Translations under genes and position numbers: made by a program
Assembly: GCF_003253705.1 (NCBI RefSeq)
Contig: NZ_QKYU01000004.1
Location: forward strand, 62,001 to 126,000
DNA: 64,000 nt
Direction: 5' to 3'
Origin: Humitalea rosea
GTDB lineage: Bacteria; Pseudomonadota; Alphaproteobacteria; Acetobacterales; Acetobacteraceae
Notes under the pieces: generated by a model
Seen by the model: the letters and a program-made list of their open reading frames with translations, nothing else
Told to the model about the DNA's origin: nothing
Databases searched by the model: none
Shown: piece by piece, positions 55,978 through 64,000 of the stretch
How the letters are laid out: every line of letters begins with the position of its first letter
Numbering within the stretch: the stretch's first letter is position 1

Positions 55978-56859
55978 ATGGACATCGGCTTCATCGGTCT
56001 CGGCATCATGGGGCGCCCCATGGCGCTCAACCTCGCCAAGGCCGGCCACACGCTCTTCGTGCCGGAGCGCGCCAGCCTGCCCGAGGACATCCGCGCCGCC
56101 GCCACCGTGCTGCCGGATGCGGCCGCCGTGGCGGCCAAGGCCGAGGTCGTCATCCTCATGCTGCCCGACACCCCGGATGTGGAGGCGGTGCTGTTCGGCG
56201 CCGGCGGCATTGCCGCCTCGCTCAAGCCCGGCACGCTGGTGATCGACATGTCCTCGATCAGCCCGACCGTCACCAAGGGCTTTGCCGAGACGCTCGTCGC
56301 CGCCGGCTGCGGCTGGGTCGATGCGCCCGTCTCGGGCGGTGAGGTTGGGGCCAAGGCCGCCAGCCTGACCATCATGTGCGGCGGCTCGGATGCCGATTTC
56401 GCCCGCGCCCTGCCGCTGTTCGAACTGATGGGCAAGAACATCACCCATGTCGGGCCGGCCGGCGCCGGGCAGACCTGCAAGGTCGCCAACCAGATCATCG
56501 TCGCCCTGAACATCGAGGCGGTGGCCGAGGCGCTGGTCTTCGCGACCAAGGCCGGCGCCGATCCGGCCCGCGTGCGGCAGGCGCTGATGGGCGGCTTCGC
56601 CTCCAGCAAGATCCTGGAAATCCATGGCGAGCGCATGATCAAGCGCACCTTCGCCCCCGGATTCCGAATCCGCCTGCATCAGAAGGACCTGAATCTGGCG
56701 CTCTCCGCCGGGCGGGACCTGGGCGTGGCGCTGCCGAACACCGCCTCGGCGCAGCAATTGTTCTCCGCCGTGGCTGCGATGGGTGGGGCGGATCTGGACC
56801 ATTCCGCGCTGGTGAAGGCGCTGGAGACCATGGCGGCCCAGAAGGTCGCCGCGGACTGA
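55978..56859 (+). CDS. glxR: 2-hydroxy-3-oxopropionate (tartronate semialdehyde) reductase
   Basis: A 293-residue beta-hydroxyacid dehydrogenase. The NAD(P)-binding GLGIMGRP is at residues 7-14, the substrate-binding DAPVSGGEVGAKAASL near 116-130, and catalytic Lys168 in GAGQTCKVANQ. This is the GlxR/GarR subgroup that reduces tartronate semialdehyde to glycerate in glyoxylate and glycolate use. With the upstream Hyi-like gene it covers the hydroxypyruvate-tartronate semialdehyde-glycerate route. The glyoxylate carboligase that normally completes the pathway is not in the window. Confidence 0.9.
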   Translation: MDIGFIGLGIMGRPMALNLAKAGHTLFVPERASLPEDIRAAATVLPDAAAVAAKAEVVILMLPDTPDVEAVLFGAGGIAASLKPGTLVIDMSSISPTVTKGFAETLVAAGCGWVDAPVSGGEVGAKAASLTIMCGGSDADFARALPLFELMGKNITHVGPAGAGQTCKVANQIIVALNIEAVAEALVFATKAGADPARVRQALMGGFASSKILEIHGERMIKRTFAPGFRIRLHQKDLNLALSAGRDLGVALPNTASAQQLFSAVAAMGGADLDHSALVKALETMAAQKVAAD

Positions 56860-56871
56860 GAAAGGTTCCTA

Positions 56872-56884
56872 TTGCATCGCAGCA
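56872..56884. promoter_or_regulatory. candidate PhaR-like site upstream of the XRE regulator
   Basis: TTGCATCGCAGCA (on the minus strand TGCTGC-GAT-GCAA) has the same TGCTGC-N3-GCAA form as the distal phasin element. It lies 84 bases before the regulator start in a 108-base gap; function is inferred from similarity only. Confidence 0.3.
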
Positions 56885-56967
56885 GTTCCCTTGGCAGTCT
56901 CCGCATGGCCTGAGACGTTTCTCGTAAAGAAATGCCTCTTCTCGCCAGATGATTGCCAGGGGGTTGC

Positions 56968-57852
56968 ATGCAATTCGCCGATATTGGGCAGCAGTTGCGC
57001 GCCTACCGCCTCGAGTCCGGTTTGCGTGCCGAGGAAATCGCCGCGCGACTCGGGGTGTCCCGCGCCGCGCTCTATCGCTACGAGAAGGGCGAGGTCATCA
57101 AGCTGGACACGATCCGGCGGCTGGCGGAGCTGCTGAAAATCTCGCCGCTGTCGCTGCTCGGCATCGGCATCGAGTATTTCACCCGCCCGGCCGGTTTCCA
57201 GGAGCGCCTGCGGCAGGTCGAGGAACAGGCTGACCAGATTCTGCAGATCGGCGGCGCGGTCTGCTACCAGGTCGTCGGCGACAGCTTCGACGGTGCCATC
57301 GCGGAGGCCTTCACCGAAGCGGCTGATGCCGCCAGCGAGCGCCTGCCGGCCCGCGCCGCGGCCGATCAGGCACTTGGCCTGCTCTCTGCCCGCAGGCGGC
57401 TGCACCAGTCGCGCAAGCCCTCGATCACCGCGATGCTGAGCGAGGCGGCGCTGCGCCGGATGCTGGTGGAGGGCGTCGCCCCCGGCCTGCCGCTGCCCGA
57501 GCGCAGCCGCGCCCGCTGCCGCCAGGCCGCGCGCAACGAAGCCGAGCGCATCGCCGATATGATGGACAACCTGCCCATGGGCCTGCAGCTCGGGCTGCTC
57601 TCGGGGATCGAGCCCACGGCCTGCTTCTTCGTGCTGCGCGGGCGGGAAAAGGCGCATGTCTGCACCAGCCCCTTCCCCCCCGACACCGCCCCCTCCGCCG
57701 GCATGGGTGTCGCGACCGTCACCGCGGCCGAGGAAGCCGTGTCGGTGCACCAGCGCGTGGCCGAGGCCGCGTGGCGCGATGCGCTCAAGGGGCCAAACGC
57801 CGCCACCCGCGTCCGCGAGTTGCTGCGCGAGACCGCTTCAGCCGAGCGCTGA
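56968..57852 (+). CDS. XRE family transcriptional regulator
   Basis: A 294-residue protein with an N-terminal HTH of the lambda-repressor/Xre type at about residues 6-60 (IGQQLRAYRLESGLRAEEIAARLGVSRAALYRYE split). A long helical C-terminal domain of unknown ligand follows, with a charged segment near residues 80-170. ATG 56968 follows AGGGGG by six bases. It lies downstream of the tartronate-semialdehyde cluster and may control it, or, given a TGCTGC-type element in its leader, take part in carbon-storage regulation; neither is proven. The 3' end overlaps the convergent gene by 15 bases. Confidence 0.85.
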   Translation: MQFADIGQQLRAYRLESGLRAEEIAARLGVSRAALYRYEKGEVIKLDTIRRLAELLKISPLSLLGIGIEYFTRPAGFQERLRQVEEQADQILQIGGAVCYQVVGDSFDGAIAEAFTEAADAASERLPARAAADQALGLLSARRRLHQSRKPSITAMLSEAALRRMLVEGVAPGLPLPERSRARCRQAARNEAERIADMMDNLPMGLQLGLLSGIEPTACFFVLRGREKAHVCTSPFPPDTAPSAGMGVATVTAAEEAVSVHQRVAEAAWRDALKGPNAATRVRELLRETASAER

Positions 57853-60471
57853 TCCCTCGGCGTCCAGCGCCAGAACCGCCTCGACCACATCCTCCTCCCC
57901 CGGCAGGCGGCGGAGGGTGAAGCCGAGGGCGCGGACGAAGGCCTGCATCGGCGCATTGTCGGCCAGGACCAGCCCGACCACCTGCGCCACGCCCACCGAG
58001 GCACCCCAGTCCAGGATCCGCCGCATCAATTCGCGGCCAAGGCCGCGGCCCTTCCAGGCGGGATCGACCACGATCGCGAATTCCGCCTCCAGCGGCGCCC
58101 GGATCAGGCGCGAGACACCGACGGTTCGCCCCGCGGCATCCACCGCGATGAAGGCCATTTCCCGGTCGTAATCGACCTGGGTCATGCGGGCGATCTGCTC
58201 GGCGGGCAGTTCCTTCATCGGCGAGAAGAAGCGCCAGCGGATATCCTCGGGCGCCATGCGGCGGAAAGCATCGGCCTGGGCGGCGGCATCCTCGGGGCGG
58301 ATCGGGCGGATGGTCAGCATTTCGCCGTCGCGCGAGGTCCAGCTCCGGCTGAGCTCGGCCGGATAGGGCGGGATGGCGAGCTGGCTGCTCTGCCCCGGCT
58401 CCCGCAGCACGATCGAGGCATCCAGCGCCACCACCCCGGCGGGGCCCGCGCGCAGCGGGTTGATGCTGAGCCGCTCGATCTGCGGGAAATCCACGGCCAG
58501 CTGCGACAGCCGCACCAGCGCATCGGCAACCGCCGCGCGCTGCACCGGCGGCAGGTCGCGATGCCCGTCGAACAGCCGCGCGGCCCGGCTGCGATCCAGC
58601 AGCGCCATGGCCAAGGTGAGGTTCATGGGCGGCAGGTCGAAGCTCTCATCCGGCTCGAAATCCGCGGCCGTGCCGCCCCGGCCGAAGCCGATATAGGGGC
58701 CGAACATCGCATCATCATCCAGATGCAGCCGCAGCTCCTGCCCCGGCCCCGCCTGGCGCTGCACCAGCAGCCCGTCGATCCGCACGCCAGGGCGCGCCAG
58801 CGCCACCGCCGCCAGCATGGTCTTGGCCGCGCGCAGCACCGCCGCGGAATCGGAGAGGTTCAGCATCACGCCGCCGACTTCGGTCTTCCGCGGCAACTCG
58901 GGCGAGAGTATCTTCAGCACCGCCGGGAAGCCGAGCCCGGCCGCCGCCACCGCCGCCTGGGTCGGCCCCTGCGCGATGCGGCCGGGAATGCAGGCGATGC
59001 CATAGGCGGCCAGCACCGAGAGCCCCTCGGCCTCGCTGAGGCTGCGCCGCCCCTCGGCGCGCAGCCTGGCGAACAAAGCCGCGACGCTGGCGCGATCGGG
59101 GGTGATCTCCAGCACGTCGCGCGAGGGCAGTTCGGCCGCCGCCGCGCGGTTGCGATGATCGCGCGCGAGGTGCAGGGCGCCGCGCACGGCAGCCTCAGGC
59201 GTGGCGAAGACCGGAAACCCGGCCTCGGCCAGGCGCGATCGCTGCGGCCCCGCCGTCGCCTGGCCGCACCAGCCGATCAGCAGCGGCGCCCGCCCCCGGC
59301 CCCGCGCCTGCTGCGCGACCAGGGCGGCGAGCAGGGCCTCACCGGCCTCACCCGGCTCCGGGGCATGCAGCAGGAGGACCGTATCGACCGTGGCAAGGCC
59401 GGCGAGGCGCAGCACCTCCTCCGCCATGTCCGGCCCCTCGCCGGGCCGGAGCACCTGGGGATTGGCGGTGCCGGTCACCGCCAGCCGGGCGCCGCCGGCG
59501 GCCAGGGCGTCGATCGCGAGCAGCGCCAGCCCCGCGCCATTGGCCAGCACGGCGATCCGGTCGCCCCGTGCTGCCTCTTCTCCGAACCGCTGCGCGGATT
59601 TGACCCGGGGCAGGGTCTCGGCGGCCGAGAGCAGATCCTCCAGCCCCTCCACCCGCAGCACGCCGGCGCGGGCCAGCACCGCGCCCAGCACCGCATCCGC
59701 CGCGCCGCTGGCATCATGGCTGCCGCCGGGGCGGATCGCGACCACGGGCCGGGTGCGGGAAGCGGCCCGGGCCGCGGAGACGAACAGGCGGCGATTGCGG
59801 ATCCGCCGCAGGTCCAGCAGCACCGCCCCCGCCGCCGGATCGCGCGCCAGCCAGTCGAGCGATGGGGCGAAGCCGAGATCGGCATTGTCGCCGATACCGA
59901 TGATATGGCTGAAGCCGAGGCCCTCGGCCGTCGCCCAATCCAGCACCGCGCGCGGCACCGCCGAGCCTTGGGCCAGCAGCGCGAGGCGGCCCGGCCGCAC
60001 CGGCAGATGCGACAGGCTGGCATTCAGCCCCAGATGCGGCAGCGCCAGGCCGAAGGAGCGCGGGCCCAAAGCCCGCACCCCGGTCGCCCGGCAGGCCGCG
60101 GCCAGTTCATCGGGGGGCATGGCCGCGAAGACGATGGCGGCGTGGCAGCCGCGCGCGGCAAGGCCCGCCATCGCCCGCCCCACCGCCTCCCGCCCCAAAG
60201 CAATCACCCCGAGGTCGGTGCCCTGCTCCAGCGCATCGAGGCTCTCGATCCGCGTGAAGCCCGGCGCCGCCATGCCGAGGATCGAGAGCTTCCCCCCGAA
60301 CCCGCCGGCGGCAAGGTTGGCGGCGAGCAGATGCGCCTCCGGCAGCGCCGGATCGGCCAGCAGCACCACGGCGCGCGGCTGGAACAGCGCCTTGGCGGAA
60401 TAGCCCTCTCGGCGGGTGCGCTTGGTCATCGGCTGCGGCATCGCCGCAGCCTGTGCCGCCGGAACCGGCAT
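57838..60471 (-). CDS. Pat-like protein: acyl-CoA synthetase (NDP-forming) fused to GNAT acetyltransferase
   Basis: An 877-residue fusion. The N-terminal part is a SucD-like CoA-binding and ligase region (from about residue 25), the middle an ATP-grasp region (about 480-700, with PAVLKILSPELPRKTEVGG), and the last ~150 residues a GNAT domain whose acetyl-CoA loop reads KGRGLGRELM. This is the architecture of the lysine acetyltransferase Pat/YfiQ, which acetylates and inactivates acyl-CoA synthetases. Where the ligase family has a phosphorylated SHTGA histidine the sequence reads ASGAA, so the ligase part is probably a sensor. ATG 60471 or the internal ATG at 60429 could start it. Confidence 0.88.
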   Translation of the reverse strand: MPVPAAQAAAMPQPMTKRTRREGYSAKALFQPRAVVLLADPALPEAHLLAANLAAGGFGGKLSILGMAAPGFTRIESLDALEQGTDLGVIALGREAVGRAMAGLAARGCHAAIVFAAMPPDELAAACRATGVRALGPRSFGLALPHLGLNASLSHLPVRPGRLALLAQGSAVPRAVLDWATAEGLGFSHIIGIGDNADLGFAPSLDWLARDPAAGAVLLDLRRIRNRRLFVSAARAASRTRPVVAIRPGGSHDASGAADAVLGAVLARAGVLRVEGLEDLLSAAETLPRVKSAQRFGEEAARGDRIAVLANGAGLALLAIDALAAGGARLAVTGTANPQVLRPGEGPDMAEEVLRLAGLATVDTVLLLHAPEPGEAGEALLAALVAQQARGRGRAPLLIGWCGQATAGPQRSRLAEAGFPVFATPEAAVRGALHLARDHRNRAAAAELPSRDVLEITPDRASVAALFARLRAEGRRSLSEAEGLSVLAAYGIACIPGRIAQGPTQAAVAAAGLGFPAVLKILSPELPRKTEVGGVMLNLSDSAAVLRAAKTMLAAVALARPGVRIDGLLVQRQAGPGQELRLHLDDDAMFGPYIGFGRGGTAADFEPDESFDLPPMNLTLAMALLDRSRAARLFDGHRDLPPVQRAAVADALVRLSQLAVDFPQIERLSINPLRAGPAGVVALDASIVLREPGQSSQLAIPPYPAELSRSWTSRDGEMLTIRPIRPEDAAAQADAFRRMAPEDIRWRFFSPMKELPAEQIARMTQVDYDREMAFIAVDAAGRTVGVSRLIRAPLEAEFAIVVDPAWKGRGLGRELMRRILDWGASVGVAQVVGLVLADNAPMQAFVRALGFTLRRLPGEEDVVEAVLALDAEGSALG

Positions 60472-60488
60472 CGCAAGCGCCAGAACGT

Positions 60489-61640
60489 TCAGCTTCCGGC
60501 GAGGGACCGCTTGGCGACATCGGCGAGCCAGGCCGAGGCCGCCGGCAGCACCGCATCATTGAAGTCGTAGTTGGAATTATGCAGGTCGCGGCCGCCCGAG
60601 GCCTCGCCATTGCCGATCCAGACGAAGGCGCCCGGCACCTGCTTCAGGAAATGCGAGAAATCCTCGCCCGTCATGGCCGGCGCCAGGTCGCGGCGCAGGG
60701 TGGTGACGGCGGCGGCGGAGGCCGCGGCAACCTCGGCCTCGGCGGCGTGGTTGGCGGTGACCGGCACGCCGCGCGTGACCTCGCAGCGCGCCTCCAGCCC
60801 GAAGGTCAGCGCGGTGCCGGCGGCGATGCGCTCCAGCGCCGCGACGATGGCATCCCCGGTGTCCTCGTTCAGGAAGCGCATCGAGCCCTTGATCACCACC
60901 TGCCCGGCGATCTGGTTCTGCGCCTGGCCGCCATGGATCATGGTCAGCGAGACCACGCCCGATTGCAGCGGATCGAGCGTGCGGGCGACGATGGATTGCA
61001 CCGCGACGATGGCATGGCCGGCGGCGACAATCGGGTCCCGGGTCAGATGCGGCAAGGCGGCGTGGCCGGCATGGCCGTCGATGATGAGGGAGAAGCGGTT
61101 GCCCGCGGCCATCACCGCACCGTCATGCACCGCGATGGTGCCGGCCTCCAGCCCTGGCCAATTGTGCCAGCCAAAGATGCGGTCCATCGGGAAGCGCTGG
61201 AACAGCCCATCGGCGATCATCTTCAGGGCGCCGCCACCGCCTTCCTCGGCGGGTTGGAACACGAGGCGCACGGTGCCGGACCAGTCCGGGTCCTCCTGCA
61301 GCCGGATCGCCGCGCCGAGCAGGGCGGTGGTGTGGCCATCATGGCCGCAGGCATGCATCACGCCGGGCACGGTGCTGGCCCAGGCGAGTTCGGTGTCGGT
61401 TTCCTGGATCGGCAGCGCATCCATGTCGGCGCGCAGCCCCACCGAGCGGTTGCCGCCGCCCCGGCGGATGGTCGCGACCACCCCATGGCCGCCAATGCCG
61501 GTCTCGATCTCGGTGACGCCGATCTCGCGCAGGCGCTCGACGACGAAGGCAGCGGTCGGCCCCTCATTCAGGGTCAGCCCAGGGTTGGCATGCAAATGTC
61601 GTCGCCAGCCGGTCAGTCGTGCGGCGAATTCCATCGTCAT
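60489..61640 (-). CDS. M20D amidohydrolase (hippurate hydrolase type)
   Basis: A 383-residue dinuclear metal amidohydrolase of the M20D/AmhX group. Metal ligands are Cys98 and His100 (MHACGHDGHT), catalytic Glu132-Glu133 (FQPAEEGGGG) and His159 (GWHNWP). Family members cleave N-acyl amino acids such as hippurate, indole-acetyl amino acids or N-acetyl-diaminopimelate. It starts seven bases after relA and is followed by the Pat-like gene, forming a minus-strand run that begins with rpoZ. Substrate is not assigned. Confidence 0.92.
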   Translation of the reverse strand: MTMEFAARLTGWRRHLHANPGLTLNEGPTAAFVVERLREIGVTEIETGIGGHGVVATIRRGGGNRSVGLRADMDALPIQETDTELAWASTVPGVMHACGHDGHTTALLGAAIRLQEDPDWSGTVRLVFQPAEEGGGGALKMIADGLFQRFPMDRIFGWHNWPGLEAGTIAVHDGAVMAAGNRFSLIIDGHAGHAALPHLTRDPIVAAGHAIVAVQSIVARTLDPLQSGVVSLTMIHGGQAQNQIAGQVVIKGSMRFLNEDTGDAIVAALERIAAGTALTFGLEARCEVTRGVPVTANHAAEAEVAAASAAAVTTLRRDLAPAMTGEDFSHFLKQVPGAFVWIGNGEASGGRDLHNSNYDFNDAVLPAASAWLADVAKRSLAGS

Positions 61641-61648
61641 CTCTCGTT

Positions 61649-63859
61649 TCAGCCTTTGCTGCGTTCAACCTCCTCGACGCCCGGACAGGCGCGGAGGGCT
61701 GCCATCACATTGGACAGATGGCGGGTATCGGTCACTTCCACATCCACCTCGACCTCGATGAAGTCCGAGGCGCGGTGCTTGATCTTCAGCCGCGACAGCC
61801 GCGCGCCATGCTTGCCGACAGCGATGGTGATGGCCGACAGCGCCGGGCCCTCATCCGTCGCGACGATGTTCAGCCGTGCGACATGCACCGCGCCATCGGC
61901 CATTTCCCAGTCCACGTCGAGGAAGCGCTCCGGCGTGGCGGCGAATTGCGCGAGGGTATGGCAGTCGGCGCGGTGGATGGTCACGCCCTTGCCGGTGGCG
62001 ACGATGCCGATGATGCGGTCGCCGGGCACTGGGTGGCAGCAGCCGGCATAGGCGACAGGCATGCCGGCGACGAGGCCGGTGATGCCGGTGGCGGCCTCCC
62101 CCGCCCGGCGCGGCGGCAAGGCGACGGTCTGGCCCGGCTTGCCCCGTGCCCGGGTGAGCGAGAGCGCATCGGCGACACGGGGCGGGCCGCGCAATTCGGG
62201 CTCGGCGGCATAGACCACGTCGCGAGCCGAGATATTGCCGGCGCCGACGGTCAGGTACAGCTCCTCGGGGCTGCCCTGCTTCAGCACCTTGGCGGCACGC
62301 TCGACACGCTCGCCGGTGGCCTCGATCCCTTCCTGCCGAAAAGCGCGCGCGATGGCGCCGCGGCCGTTCTCCTGCTGGTCGGCGCGCTGCTTGGCCAGCA
62401 CCACCCGGCGGATGCGGGCCCGCGCCTTGCCGGTGACGACAAAGCGTTCCCAGGCCGGATTTGGGGTGCCGCCGCGGGCGGTGATGATCTCGACCTGGTC
62501 GCCGTTTTCCAGCGGCTGGCGCAACGGCTTGATCTGGCCGTTGATCTTGGCGCCGACGCAGGCATCGCCGACCGCCGAATGCACCTGGTAGGCGAAATCG
62601 ACCGGGGTCGCGCCACGCGGAAGGGCGATCAGCTCGCCCTTCGGCGTAAAGCAGAACACCTGGTCCTGGTGCAGCGCGAGCTTGGTGTTCTCCAGGAACG
62701 AGGCGGCCTCGTTGCCGGTATTGTCGAGGATTTCCAGCAGGTCGCGCACCCAGGGGAAGCGCTTGCGCTCCGAGCCGGAATGGCCGCCCTGCTTGTAGAT
62801 CCAATGCGCCGCGACGCCGAATTCGGCGACCTCATGCATCTCGCGGGTGCGGATCTGCACCTCGATCTTGGCGTTGCGCCGCGCCGGCACGGTGACACCC
62901 GTGTGCAGCGACTGGTAGCCGTTCTGCTTCGGCGTGGAGAGGTAGTCCTTGAACCGCCCCGGCACGACCCGGTAGTGCGAATGCACCGAGCCGAGCGCCG
63001 CGTAGCAGGCGGTCTTGTCCGGCACGATGACGCGGAAGGCCATGATGTCCGAGAGCTGCTCGAACTCGACCTTCTTCTCCTTCATCTTCAGCCAGATCGA
63101 GACCGGGGATTTCTCCCGCCCCGAGACATCGGCGCCCTCGACGCCATCCTCGGCCAGCACCCGCAGCAGGTCGGCACGGATCTCCTCGATCAGATCCGCC
63201 CCCTGGCCGCGCAGGAAGGAGAGGCGCGCGACGATGGTCTGGTAGGCGTCGGGCTCGATCTCGCGGAAGGCGCGGACCTCAAGCTCGGTCTTGATCGCAT
63301 CCATGCCGATGCGTTCGGCCAAGGGCGCGTAGATATCGGCGGTTTCGCGGGCGACGCGGCGGCGCTTCTCGGCCCGCTCGACGAAATGCAAGGTCCGCAT
63401 GTTGTGCAGGCGGTCGGCGAGCTTGACGAGCAGGACACGGATGTCCTCGCTCATCGCCAGTACCAGCTTGCGGAAATTCTCGGCCTGTTTGGTGTGCTCG
63501 GATTGCAGCTCGATCCGGCCGAGCTTGGTCACCCCATCGACCAGCTTCGCCACATCCGCCCCGAAGCGGCGTTCCAGCAGCGCCAGGGAGACGGAGGTAT
63601 CCTCGACCGTGTCATGCAGCAAAGCGGTGAGGATCGAGGCGCTGTCCAGCCGGTAGCCCGCGAGGATATGCGCGACGGCGAGCGGATGGGTGATGTAGGG
63701 GTCGCCATTCTCCCGCCGTTGATCGGCATGGGCGGCGGCGGCGAAGTCGTAGGCCTGCTCGATCAGGGCCTTGTCGGCGGTGGGATCGTAGCTCGCGACC
63801 AGCGCCGCGAGCTCCGCGCCCGGCCCGGTTCCGCCGGGTTCGGTGGCGCTCTGCGCCAC
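61649..63859 (-). CDS. relA: bifunctional (p)ppGpp synthetase/hydrolase (RSH)
   Basis: A 736-residue long RSH protein. The HD hydrolase domain is at about residues 40-200 (YITHPLAVAHIL, ALLHDTVEDT, KLADRLHNMRTL), followed by the synthetase domain with GRFKDYLSTPKQNGYQSLHT split, a TGS domain (CFTPKGELIALPRGAT) and a C-terminal ACT domain. Both active-site HD and synthetase motifs look intact, so it can make and degrade the alarmone. It starts at a GTG at 63859, 71 bases after rpoZ. Alphaproteobacteria commonly have one such enzyme, also called Rsh or SpoT. Confidence 0.95.
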   Translation of the reverse strand: MAQSATEPGGTGPGAELAALVASYDPTADKALIEQAYDFAAAAHADQRRENGDPYITHPLAVAHILAGYRLDSASILTALLHDTVEDTSVSLALLERRFGADVAKLVDGVTKLGRIELQSEHTKQAENFRKLVLAMSEDIRVLLVKLADRLHNMRTLHFVERAEKRRRVARETADIYAPLAERIGMDAIKTELEVRAFREIEPDAYQTIVARLSFLRGQGADLIEEIRADLLRVLAEDGVEGADVSGREKSPVSIWLKMKEKKVEFEQLSDIMAFRVIVPDKTACYAALGSVHSHYRVVPGRFKDYLSTPKQNGYQSLHTGVTVPARRNAKIEVQIRTREMHEVAEFGVAAHWIYKQGGHSGSERKRFPWVRDLLEILDNTGNEAASFLENTKLALHQDQVFCFTPKGELIALPRGATPVDFAYQVHSAVGDACVGAKINGQIKPLRQPLENGDQVEIITARGGTPNPAWERFVVTGKARARIRRVVLAKQRADQQENGRGAIARAFRQEGIEATGERVERAAKVLKQGSPEELYLTVGAGNISARDVVYAAEPELRGPPRVADALSLTRARGKPGQTVALPPRRAGEAATGITGLVAGMPVAYAGCCHPVPGDRIIGIVATGKGVTIHRADCHTLAQFAATPERFLDVDWEMADGAVHVARLNIVATDEGPALSAITIAVGKHGARLSRLKIKHRASDFIEVEVDVEVTDTRHLSNVMAALRACPGVEEVERSKG

Positions 63860-63930
63860 ACGTTCGGCCGAAGGCAGGCCCTCGGGCGCCAGGGCCCGAG
63901 TGTCGGTGGAACCGAAGGGGCGTCCGGCCG

Positions 63931-64000
63931 TCAGCGCTTGCCGCCAGCCAATTCGGCGGCGATCGCGGCTTCGATGTCGTCGGGCGAGAGATCCTCGAGG
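63931..64000 (-). CDS. rpoZ: RNA polymerase omega subunit, C-terminal end (partial)
   Basis: The minus strand from the window edge reads LEDLSPDDIEAAIAAELAGG-KR and then a stop at 63931-63933, an acidic C-terminal tail like that of alphaproteobacterial RpoZ. The call rests mainly on position: rpoZ directly precedes relA/spoT in most proteobacteria. Only 22 codons are in the window, so the identity is likely but not proven. Confidence 0.7.
   Translation of the reverse strand, partial: LEDLSPDDIEAAIAAELAGGKR

Noticed and set aside
58561-60570. 669-codon plus-strand frame opposite the Pat-like gene
   Set aside because: Antisense shadow with no plausible start or domain.

Overview
The window is a gap-free stretch of very GC-rich chromosome with almost no spacer DNA and strong third-position GC in every gene. 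A CcrM-type GANTC methyltransferase, an rpoZ-relA pair, a phasin with PhaR-like operator sequences, an EcfG-like stress promoter and several stand-alone Bug-type (tripartite tricarboxylate transporter) binding proteins together point to an alphaproteobacterium. Acetobacteraceae of the Roseomonas kind is the best guess, but it is inferred from gene content rather than from a marker-gene search. I see no insertion sequence, prophage, CRISPR array, tRNA or rRNA.

Layout. 1-5.5 kb: a PhnZ-like HD oxygenase at the left edge, an esterase, a glycosyltransferase, two divergent Bug proteins and a gamma-carbonic anhydrase-like protein. 5.5-12 kb: an MsbA-like ABC exporter diverging from a tandem glycine riboswitch that leads the glycine cleavage operon gcvT-gcvH-gcvP, with a NUDIX gene coupled to gcvP. 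12.5-15.1 kb: a THEP1-like NTPase, rnhB, ccrM and csbD. 15.1-20.9 kb: an AhpD-like protein, clpA, clpS, a phasin with a strong candidate regulatory region, and a D,D-carboxypeptidase. 20.9-29.6 kb: a divergent pair of succinyl-CoA-ligase-like subunits, a Bug protein and a tightly overlapped six-gene acyl-CoA operon (nitronate monooxygenase, two crotonases, CoA-transferase, acyl-CoA synthetase, MarR). 29.6-34.4 kb: cobalamin-riboswitch-controlled metE diverging from uvrB.

34.4-44 kb is one long minus-strand operon: a peptide-type ABC importer (binding protein, two permeases, fused double ATPase) followed without a break by two M20 hydrolases, an M81 (MlrC-like) hydrolase, a shrunken VOC-domain remnant and a GNAT. 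It reads as an import-and-hydrolyse cassette for an amide or peptide-like compound. 44-49 kb: a histone-deacetylase-like amidohydrolase, YifB/ComM, YraN, gamma-glutamyltransferase and CreA. 49-53 kb: a second peptide ABC importer with no binding protein. 53-57.9 kb: an AI-2E family permease and a glyoxylate/tartronate-semialdehyde cluster (Hyi, nicotinamidase, GlxR) followed by an XRE regulator. 57.8-64 kb: a Pat-like acyl-CoA-synthetase/GNAT fusion, an M20D amidohydrolase, relA/spoT and the 3' end of rpoZ.

The firmest non-coding findings are the two riboswitches, both with a plausible promoter just upstream. The most novel-looking signals are three GANTC sites in front of ccrM, a repeated TGCTGC-N3-GCA motif around the phasin promoter and in two other gene leaders, the ABC/M20/M20/M81 cassette and the overlapped acyl-CoA operon.
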